Assembly: GCF_030398335.1 (NCBI RefSeq)
Contig: NZ_JAOAOP010000004.1
Location: 1 to 64,000, forward strand
Length of the DNA stretch: 64,000 nucleotides
From: Aquibium sp. A9E412
Lineage (GTDB): Bacteria > Pseudomonadota > Alphaproteobacteria > Rhizobiales > Rhizobiaceae
Direction of reading: 5' to 3'
A model generated the notes under the pieces. The model did not search any database. It was not told where the DNA came from and worked only from the letters and a program-made list of their open reading frames with translations. The position numbers and the translations under genes are program-made. Shown here piece after piece: positions 1-10,992 of this stretch. Numbering within the stretch: position 1 is the first letter of the stretch; each line of letters begins with the position of its first letter.

Positions 1-246
1 GCCCACGCGGTCCCAGTCGGGATGGTCCGGTGCGATGAAGCGGCTGGCCAGCAGCGCCTCGCGCGCGGCCGCGCCGAGCGCTGCATCGTCGAGGTTGGCC
101 GGATACTCGGCGTCGACGCCCTCGGGGTCGAGCAAGGATGCGCGATAGACGGCCCAGGAGTGGATCCAGTAGAAGGCGCGGAACGCGGTGATGCTCGCTC
201 TTTTGCGCTCCTCCGGCGGCGGCGGATTGAACGGTTCGCGGGTCAT
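1..246 (-). CDS. Second CdiI-type immunity protein, partial (runs off left edge)
   Basis: The start codon is at 246 and the frame runs off the left edge, leaving about 82 visible residues. They match the first 82 residues of the immunity protein at 471-998 almost throughout (for example FYWIHSWAVY and RFIAPDHPDWDRVG), with most differences in the first 15 positions. The ATG overlaps the stop of a toxin-like tail (243-311) in an ATGA junction, the same arrangement as at the first toxin/immunity junction. The family binds and blocks a CdiA-CT nuclease in the producing cell. Here it is inferred to be a displaced immunity gene against a variant toxin whose body is gone. The C-terminal half, which holds the family signature, cannot be seen. 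Confidence 0.75.
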   Translation of the reverse strand, partial: MTREPFNPPPPEERKRASITAFRAFYWIHSWAVYRASLLDPEGVDAEYPANLDDAALGAAAREALLASRFIAPDHPDWDRVG

Positions 247-311
247 TCGAGGATCGTTGCCTCCCACGCGAAGCCGCGGCTTTTCGGGCAGCCCGGCATG
301 CCCGCTTCGTC
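243..311 (-). pseudogene. Remnant of a polymorphic-toxin C-terminus
   Basis: Read on the minus strand this short stretch ends KSRGFAWEATILE followed by TGA, closely resembling the last residues of the intact toxin (ESRRIALEVTIIE) at 995. The TGA overlaps the ATG of the second immunity gene exactly as in the intact pair. About 22 codons can be aligned; nothing toxin-like is visible further upstream. The rest of 247-470 has no other recognisable gene. This looks like an orphan toxin-immunity end left by cassette displacement. Confidence 0.55.
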
Positions 312-470
312 CGGGCGAGACGGGCGGACGGAAAAGCGATCGGAGCAGCGCGAACAATCTTTCCATCATAACGTGTAGCGGTTGTCTGCCGAATGCCCCG
401 AGGGCAGGTGGCGGAAGGAGGGTCTCCGGGGTCGCACCTTCTCCGCTTTGCCTGAAGCGGGAGCGCTGCG

Positions 471-998
471 TCAGCGCTTGCCCGCGGCGCGGCTGACCGC
501 GATGGCGGCGCGGATGGCGGCGCCGAGCTCCGCGTCGGACACCGTCTCGTGAAGCTCGGTCGGCTGCGCGCCCTTGATCCCGCCGAAGCCCCCGCGGCCC
601 TCATACCGGTCGGCCTCGATAATAATGATCCCGTCGCGCAGCGTCAGGTTTACGTTGCCAGCCCCCTTGTAGAGAGCGGTTTCGCTTCGGACCCCGGCGC
701 GCGCCTTGAACCGCTCGGAAAGCTGTCGATCCATCTCGCGCGTGTAGTATGCCCCCACGCGGTCCCAGTCGGGATGGTCCGGTGCGATGAAGCGGCTGGC
801 CAGTAGCGCCTCGCGCGCGGCCGCGCCGAGCGCCGCATCGTCGAGGTCGGCCGGATACTCGGCGTCGACCCCGTCGGGATCGAGCAAGGACGCGTGATAG
901 ACGGCCCAGGAGTGGATCCAGTAGAAGGCGCGGAACGCGGTGATGCTCGCTTCCTTGCGTTCCTCCGCCGGCACCGGTTTGAAGGGTTCGCGGATCAT
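471..998 (-). CDS. CdiI-type immunity protein
   Basis: A 175-residue protein of the CDI immunity (CdiI/DUF1436-like) type. The C-terminal half has the family layout: an ALYKG stretch near residue 107, a DGIIIIEADRYEG segment near 122, and a terminal SDAELGAAIRAAIAVS helix. In the family this protein binds its cognate CdiA-CT nuclease and neutralises it in the cytoplasm. The start at 998 overlaps the toxin stop by four bases (ATGA), so toxin and antidote are translationally coupled. A close copy begins at 246, making a tandem array of immunity genes. The family assignment rests on remembered signatures rather than a search, but the position directly behind an EC869-type toxin supports it strongly. 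Confidence 0.8.
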   Translation of the reverse strand: MIREPFKPVPAEERKEASITAFRAFYWIHSWAVYHASLLDPDGVDAEYPADLDDAALGAAAREALLASRFIAPDHPDWDRVGAYYTREMDRQLSERFKARAGVRSETALYKGAGNVNLTLRDGIIIIEADRYEGRGGFGGIKGAQPTELHETVSDAELGAAIRAAIAVSRAAGKR

Positions 999-2623
999 TC
1001 GATGATCGTCACCTCCAGCGCGATGCGGCGGCTCTCCGCATAGGCCCTTGCGCGGTTGATCTCGTCCAGTTGCTCCGCCGTGGTCTCCGACGGGATGGCC
1101 AGCTCCAGCCGCCGGCGTTTGATCAAACCCGGACTGATTCGGTACCCGTTTCGAACATAGTTGTCGAACGTGGCAATTCGATCAAGATAGCCCTTCAACG
1201 TGCCGAAGATGCGGCGCGGGTCCCGCGCGTAAATCGCCGCACGCGTATCCAGCGTCTTCGCGCTGGTCGCTGCGCCGGTCGCTCGATTGAAGAAGTCGAA
1301 GGTCTTGAAGTTCGGTGCTCGCTCTTCGATCCAGTCGCCCAGGTCGCCGCGACTCGCGAGATGGCGCTCCCACGGGTCGCCCTGGGCCCTGATCCCCGTT
1401 CCCCATCGGATGCCCGGGTTCGGGGTCCTGTCCCACGCGCCGTCCGGCGATATCGCGCGGGCGCGCGCGGCGAGCCCGGTCAGCCTCTCCGCCGCCGCCT
1501 CGTCCGGCAGCGCGTGGCGGTCGCGCAACAGCCGCTTGACGAGCGCGCGCGCGGCCACTGCGCCGGCAACGGCCGTCGAGAGCCCGTAGAGCGCCGCCAG
1601 GGTGCGCATGCGGGCGCGCTCGCGGGCCGCCGCGACCACGTCGGCCCGCGTTGCAAGACCTTCGCGATGGGCCGCTTCCAGGGCCTCGGGTCGCGCCTCG
1701 ACCGCGCGCACGTAATCGACGAGCGCCCGCGCCAGCTCGGGCGCACCGCGCAGCGCCGCGGCGAAACCGTCGGCCCGGCGCCTTGCATCGCCGGCCAGCG
1801 CGTCGCGACGCGTGCGCTCGGCGCCGGTGAGGCCGACGATCTGCGCCTTGACGACGAGGTAGGCGAGCTCCGCTGCCGCGCTTCCGCCCGTGGCGAGCGC
1901 GCCGACCGCCTCCAGGAGCATCGCAAGGTCGTCGGCGGACGGAACGAGGTCGGAGACGAAGTCCCGCACCCCGTCCACCGCGCCCGTCAGGTTGGCATCG
2001 AGGAGCGCGCGATCGAAGCTTCGGCCGACCGTCGGGCGCCATTCGGGCTCGTCCGGCACGAACGGCTCGGCGATGCACCGGCAGTTGTACGCTTCGCCGG
2101 GATGGCCGCCTTCCGGCGGCGCGTCCCAGAAAAACACCCCGTCATCGTGCGCGGCGTGGAGCGGGCGCACGCGGGCGTCGTTGCGGCTGCGCCAGATGTA
2201 CCGTTCCACGCCCAGCGCCTGCTGCCGCTCGGCATTGATGCGCGCGGCGAAGCGGCGCACGAGCGCGTCTTCCACGAACTCTTGGGCGGCTGACGCCCGC
2301 TCCGGATCGCCCGACCATGCGGCGGCCGTGATGGCGGCGCGGCGATCCCACTCGGCGAGCGCCTCCTGGCGGGCGGCCTCGACGCGCGGAAGGTCGCGCG
2401 GGCGAAGGGGCAGTGCAGCGAGCCGGGCGAGCAGCATCGCGCCGTTCGCCTCGATCTCGGCCGCAAGACGCGCCGCGAACCGCTCGCGCCGGCCGGCGCG
2501 CTCTGCCGCGGCGGCGGCCTGTCGCTTGCTCTCGAGCCAGAAGGCTCTGACGAGCGCGAACTCGCAGCGCGTGAACGCCATGTCGGCCCGCAGTCTCGTG
2601 AGCTCTGGTTCGCCGTGCCGCAT
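995..2623 (-). CDS. Phage minor head (MuF-type) protein fused to CdiA-CT EC869-type nuclease toxin
   Basis: A 542-residue protein; the start at 2623 (MRHGEPELT) was chosen because the upstream in-frame extension is low-complexity Arg-rich. Residues about 20-190 form a helical phage head-morphogenesis (SPP1 gp7/Mu gpF) domain ending in its signature: RSRNDARVRPLHAAHDDG near 145 and EAYNCRC near 178. An Ala/Arg-rich helical linker leads to residues about 404-542, which match the CdiA-CT EC869 zinc-dependent DNase family: PWERH, NFKTFDFF, ATSAKTLDT and a terminal EVTIIE. The catalytic set of that family appears intact at about E419, D443, S454 and K456. The head domain is inferred to carry the nuclease in virion-like particles. 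It overlaps its immunity gene by 4 bp. No terminase or portal gene lies upstream; the CRISPR array is there instead. Confidence 0.82.
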   Translation of the reverse strand: MRHGEPELTRLRADMAFTRCEFALVRAFWLESKRQAAAAAERAGRRERFAARLAAEIEANGAMLLARLAALPLRPRDLPRVEAARQEALAEWDRRAAITAAAWSGDPERASAAQEFVEDALVRRFAARINAERQQALGVERYIWRSRNDARVRPLHAAHDDGVFFWDAPPEGGHPGEAYNCRCIAEPFVPDEPEWRPTVGRSFDRALLDANLTGAVDGVRDFVSDLVPSADDLAMLLEAVGALATGGSAAAELAYLVVKAQIVGLTGAERTRRDALAGDARRRADGFAAALRGAPELARALVDYVRAVEARPEALEAAHREGLATRADVVAAARERARMRTLAALYGLSTAVAGAVAARALVKRLLRDRHALPDEAAAERLTGLAARARAISPDGAWDRTPNPGIRWGTGIRAQGDPWERHLASRGDLGDWIEERAPNFKTFDFFNRATGAATSAKTLDTRAAIYARDPRRIFGTLKGYLDRIATFDNYVRNGYRISPGLIKRRRLELAIPSETTAEQLDEINRARAYAESRRIALEVTIIE

Positions 2624-2821
2624 CGTTCCGCCGTCGTCCCGTTCGTCGCGACGAAGCATGCGGGCAGATGCGCGAGCGGGGACAACAAAGGGGCGACGAG
2701 CCGCTCGCCGCCGCTGACCGGGAGCACGCCGCGCCCCTGTTCCGGCGTGCGAGCGCGCGGCGTTCATGCGCCTGTTGTTGCGGAAATCGAGAGGTGGTTA
2801 CGGAGGAGTTTCGCTTCGAGC

Positions 2822-4989
2822 CGTTTCATCCCCGCGCGTGCGGGGAACGGCAAGCTGGCGGACTCCCTATCAACGTAGTGCGCGGTTCATCCCCGCGCGT
2901 GCGGGGAACGGTTGAAAATGTTGCCCAACGCGAAGGACATGTCCGGTTCATCCCCGCGCGTGCGGGGAACGGTAGGCGCGGTGGCGGTTGAGGTTGCGGA
3001 ACTCCGGTTCATCCCCGCGCGTGCGGGGACGGACCGCCTGGCAGCGCTTGAGCCCGTGAGCCGTCGGTTCATCCCCGCGCGTGCGGGGAACGGGGCTGAA
3101 TGACGGTCTGATTGACAGTGTTGACCGGTTCATCCCCGCGCGTGCGGGGAACGGCGGGAGAATGATCGGGCTCCCCGATACCGCCACGGTTCATCCCCGC
3201 GCGTGCGGGGAACGGACGCCGGAAGCGATGGCCTATCCCGGCTCGCACGGTTCATCCCCGCGCGTGCGGGGAACGGCCGGAGATCGGCAGGATGACCCGG
3301 CCGCGCGCCGGTTCATCCCCGCGCGTGCGGGGAACGGTTGGAGACCTTGAGACCGCTGACTACATAGGTCGGTTCATCCCCGCGCGTGCGGGGAACGGGC
3401 GATCGCCGCGCGGCCCGCCGGGTCCATCGCCGGTTCATCCCCGCGCGTGCGGGGAACGGCGCACTGGATACACATCGCGCGCATAGCCGCCCGGTTCATC
3501 CCCGCGCGTGCGGGGAACGGGCGATGTACCGGGCGACCTGTTCGATGCTCTGCGGTTCATCCCCGCGCGTGCGGGGAACGGCGATGCCTCGAGAAGGGGC
3601 TGCCGGCCGAGTTCGGTTCATCCCCGCGCGTGCGGGGAACGGGTCGTGTAGGCTGTCGGCCCGTATCCGCCGAGCGGTTCATCCCCGCGCGTGCGGGGAA
3701 CGGCCGGCAACCTCGATGATCCACGCATTGGTCGGCGGTTCATCCCCGCGCGTGCGGGGAACGGCAACGGGATTTTCAGGTGTATCTGGTCGAGCCCGGT
3801 TCATCCCCGCGCGTGCGGGGAACGGCGCGCGGCAGCCTCGCCAAGTGTCTCCATGTCCGGTTCATCCCCGCGCGTGCGGGGAACGGGCAAGTCGTCGCCC
3901 CGATTGTGCGGCAAGGGCCGGTTCATCCCCGCGCGTGCGGGGAACGGACCGGACGCGATGCGCAGAACAGGTCGCGATGCGGTTCATCCCCGCGCGTGCG
4001 GGGAACGGCACCACGCGCTGCGTAAATGCGAACGGAAAACCGGTTCATCCCCGCGCGTGCGGGGAACGGTAGGCGGCCGCCATCCGGCGGTGATAGCCGG
4101 CCGGTTCATCCCCGCGCGTGCGGGGAACGGGTAGAAGCACTGTTTAAACTCGGACAAGTTTCCGGTTCGGTTCATCCCCGCGCGTGCGGGGAACGGTTGT
4201 CAGTGCCGTTGCCGTCCTGCAGTTTCAGCGGTTCATCCCCGCGCGTGCGGGGAACGGGGGATGTCGACATGGGCGACGTTCCCCTCGACCGGTTCATCCC
4301 CGCGCGTGCGGGGAACGGGATTAACCAATTGTTTTGGCTTGATTATCGGCCGGTTCATCCCCGCGCGTGCGGGGAACGGTCGGCCAGCTCCGTCTCCAGA
4401 TGCTCACGTGCCGGTTCATCCCCGCGCGTGCGGGGAACGGCGTCCTCGCGGCAGAAAACGTCGTGATAGGCCCGGTTCATCCCCGCGCGTGCGGGGAACG
4501 GATAAGCCACCGGACTCTTACGCACCGATAAAAAGGTTCATCCCCGCGCGTGCGGGGAACGGATCGCGGCAGAGCTGACCGGGCCGTTCTACAGCGGTTC
4601 ATCCCCGCGCGTGCGGGGAACGGGCGACATAGGCCTCGGCGGTCGGATACTCGCCCGGTTCATCCCCGCGCGTGCGGGGAACGGGATCGTACCCATGGCG
4701 CTTCCAACGCCAATGACGGTTCATCCCCGCGCGTGCGGGGAACGGTGCCTCGTCGTCATCGCCGCCGCCCGTGTGACCGGTTCATCCCCGCGCGTGCGGG
4801 GAACGGTGGGTGACGCCGGCGCGCCGCCGCAGCCGCCCCGGTTCATCCCCGCGCGTGCGGGGAACGGGACGACGGCCGCCGGCTGGTCGCCTCGGTGCGC
4901 GGTTCATCCCCGCGCGTGCGGGGAACGGACTGGATGCACGACCCGGCGCGAGGCGGAGCGCGGTTCATCCCCGCGCGTGCGGGGAACGG
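2822..4989 (-). CRISPR. Type I-E CRISPR array, 36 repeats and 35 spacers
   Basis: Thirty-six 29-bp repeats occur with a 61-bp period, so spacers are 32 bp. On the minus strand, the sense strand of the cas genes, each repeat begins CCGTTCCCCGC, carries the GC-rich I-E hairpin and ends GGGGATGAACCG. Repeat starts run 2822, 2883, 2944, 3005, 3065 and onward to 4961. Deviations: the repeat at 2822 has one substitution near its sense-strand 3' end, typical of the leader-distal repeat; the repeat at 3005 lacks one A; the repeat at 4534 has a changed terminal base; the spacer at 4131-4167 is 37 bp. The leader end is therefore at 4989, next to cas2. Apparent reading frames through the array are artefacts of the repeat. 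Confidence 0.98.
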
Positions 4990-5038
4990 TCTTGCTGCAA
5001 TCTACTGAAGAATCGCGCTTTTCTGAAGCGGGCAGGAT
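4990..5038 (-). promoter_or_regulatory. CRISPR leader (short)
   Basis: Only 49 bp separate the cas2 stop codon from the first leader-proximal repeat. The stretch is somewhat richer in A/T than its surroundings and sits where transcription and new-spacer insertion should begin. Any remaining leader elements must overlap the 3' end of cas2. No clear IHF site was recognised. Confidence 0.55.
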
Positions 5039-6290
<1,252 letters not shown>

Positions 6291-6293
6291 CGC

Positions 6294-7075
6294 TCAGGCC
6301 CGTCGGATCAGCATCAGGCCGCAGCCATAGGCCTTGGCGCGGCCGAAACCGGCGGCGAGCTTCGCCAAAAAGGCCGCGGGATCGGTGACCGTCAGAATAC
6401 CCTTCATGTCGAACACGCCGAAGCGCGGCTCGCCCTTGCGCCGGCCGCGGCGGTCGCCCGGCAGCGCGACGGTGAAATAGTGCTCCAGTTCGAAGCCCGC
6501 TGCCGGCGCGCCTTGCGCCTCGTCGGCGGGCAGCGGATCGGGCCGGAAACCGTTCGCGACACCCTGCGCGTCAAGCCATTTGTGCGCTTCGGCGCGGGCG
6601 ATTGCGAAGCGCGCGGCCTGCCGTGGGCTGACCTCGTGGGCGCTGCCGCTCCGTTGCGAGGCTTCTCGCCCGGGCAAATGGCGCAGCGCGTGCATGGCGA
6701 CATCGACCTTGCGGCGGCGCGGTTCTCCGTTCGGCGTCCGGTCGTTCGGGTCCTTCGGCTTCTGGGTGACCGCATTGGCGCGCAGCAGGAATGCCAGCCG
6801 GTCGCCCGCAGACAGGGCAGGGGCGAATGTCTTGACCTCCGGCGGCTCGAACAGGCCATGCGGCTCGGGCGGCCTTTCGGACAGCACATAGAAGCGGCCG
6901 CGCGGCTCGGACCGCCACAGGAAATCGCGCGTGCGGTCGGCCGCGTCGGAAAACACCGACCACAGCAGGCGGTGATGGGCGTCGGTGGCGCGCGCCCGCT
7001 GCGAGGGGTCGATGAGCTGGCGCAGCGCCTCGGTCGAGGGATCGCGCTTGAGCGTCAGGCGCGAGAAATAGAGCG

Positions 7076-7079
<4 letters not shown>
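6294..7079 (-). CDS. cas6e: CRISPR RNA endoribonuclease Cas6e (CasE)
   Basis: A 261-residue Cas6e/Cse3, which cuts the pre-crRNA at the base of the repeat hairpin and stays bound in Cascade. The start at 7079 gives the family N-terminus MTLYFSRLTLKRDP, followed by DAHHRLLWSVF, which contains the conserved His of the active-site region. The second ferredoxin-like domain ends in the glycine-rich KAYGCGLMLI loop. The start overlaps the cas5 stop by 4 bp. The order cas7-cas5-cas6e is the standard I-E order. Confidence 0.95.
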
Positions 7080-9435
<2,356 letters not shown>

Positions 9436-9439
<4 letters not shown>

Positions 9440-10974
9440 GCGGTCTCCTCCTCTTTCTTCCTGCGCTTTTTGGGCAGGTCCAGCCCGAGCGCCGTGTAGG
9501 CCGCCTGTCCGGTCTTTGGCCCCCAGCCGGCAAAGGCGGAAAGCAATTGACCCCGTGCGTTGACGATGGCCTGCGCATCCTCGATCCGCCGGTCGGCCAG
9601 GCCGGGGACGGCGCGGGGGTCGAAAAGGCCGAGCGCCGCCTTGCGCAAGGTCGAGACCCAATCGGCAGCCATGGCCGCAAGCGATTCTTGCCGTGTCAGC
9701 CGGCCGAGCATCCGCTCAAAGTCGGCTTGCGTGTCGGTGTAGAACGCCTCGCGCACCGGCTCGACGGCCGAGGCATCCATGCTTGCCGCGCCGGTCAGGG
9801 TCTGCATCGCCCCTGCCAGCGCCAACGAGAAGGCGTTGGCCGCCTCGATCAGGGCGATGGCCGCACCTTCGCCGTCGCCATCGAGCGCAAACAGCGGCTG
9901 GCGCGACCAGATGAAGTCGCGCGGCTTCATGTTGTCCATCGCCCAGCCGCCGATATGCAGGCTGGCCTTTGCGCCCTGCGGATTGCGGCCGTGCCAGGCG
10001 GCGACCGTGCTTGCGACGTGGCGCAGCCCGTCGGGCCGCTGGAAGGCGATGCCGGCCCAGTTGCGGTAGCTGGCGATGCCGGTCCGCGGATGCATGGGGA
10101 GCAGCTCGGCGCCGGCCTTCTGCTGGTAGTAGGGCGACAGCGGATGGCGCCACAGGCCGTAATTGGTACCATAGGGCCGCTGGCGCACGCCGGTGACGAC
10201 CCTCGGATCGCCCTCGGCGAAGTCCAGCCTGAGCCGCCGCGGCATGCCGAAGAACGCTTCGGCGAGGGCGAGCCCGTCGTCATCGGGCGGCTGCTTTGGC
10301 GCGGTTCCCTTTTCGGAGGTTTCGGTCGGCCGCATCCAGGGCAGGGCCTCGCCGAGCCGGTCCGGCGGCAACGCCCGCCCATCCGGCACGTTCGCCCACA
10401 CCATCTCCCAGAGCGGCGCCGGCGCTTCGCCGGCCGGTTCGACCAGCGTGACAAGCGGGCCGCCGCCGCGCATCGAGGTGCGGTTGCCCGCACCGCCCGA
10501 GGGCGCCTGCGCCTGCAGCGTGAACAGGGCCATGGCGGCCAGCGGCGCGGGCAGCCCGGCATAGCGATCGCGCTTGACCATCAGGTCGGCATTGTTCCTT
10601 GCCGTATTGCCGCCGGAGGAATCGATGAACAGCATGTCGACCGGCGATGCATCGGCTTCGAGTTCGTCGAAATCCTGCAGGAAGCGCGGACCGTCGCCGC
10701 CGAGCTCGAAGGCCGGCGCCAGCGGCGCCAGGCGCGTGCGCAGCCGCTTGGGATCGGGCGTCCGGCGGCTCGACCAGTCGCCGGCATGTTTCGGCGGATC
10801 GGCGAGGAAGACGAGGCCGATCAGCAGCTCGTAGCAGGCGAGGTTGAAATCGGCGCGCGGCCAGTCGGGCCGGGCAACGCCGGGTTCGGCGATTTGGTCG
10901 GGCCGGATGACGCGCCGCTCGTCGTCGGTCGTGCGCACCGGGATCCAGGCATCGGTGATGAGGTTGAGAGGCAT
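9436..10974 (-). CDS. cse1: Cascade large subunit Cse1 (CasA/Cas8e)
   Basis: A 512-residue Cse1/Cas8e, which recognises the PAM and recruits Cas3. The N-terminus MPLNLITDAWIPVRTTD is diagnostic, followed by FNLACYELLIGLVFLADPP and, near 115, MLFIDSSGGNTARNN, which corresponds to the loop region contacting nucleic acid. The C-terminal four-helix region is present and the protein ends in a basic KKRRKKEEE tail. It lies 18 bp downstream of cas3 and overlaps cse2. Confidence 0.95.
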
Positions 10975-10992
10975 CCGCTTTCCTCACCCATG

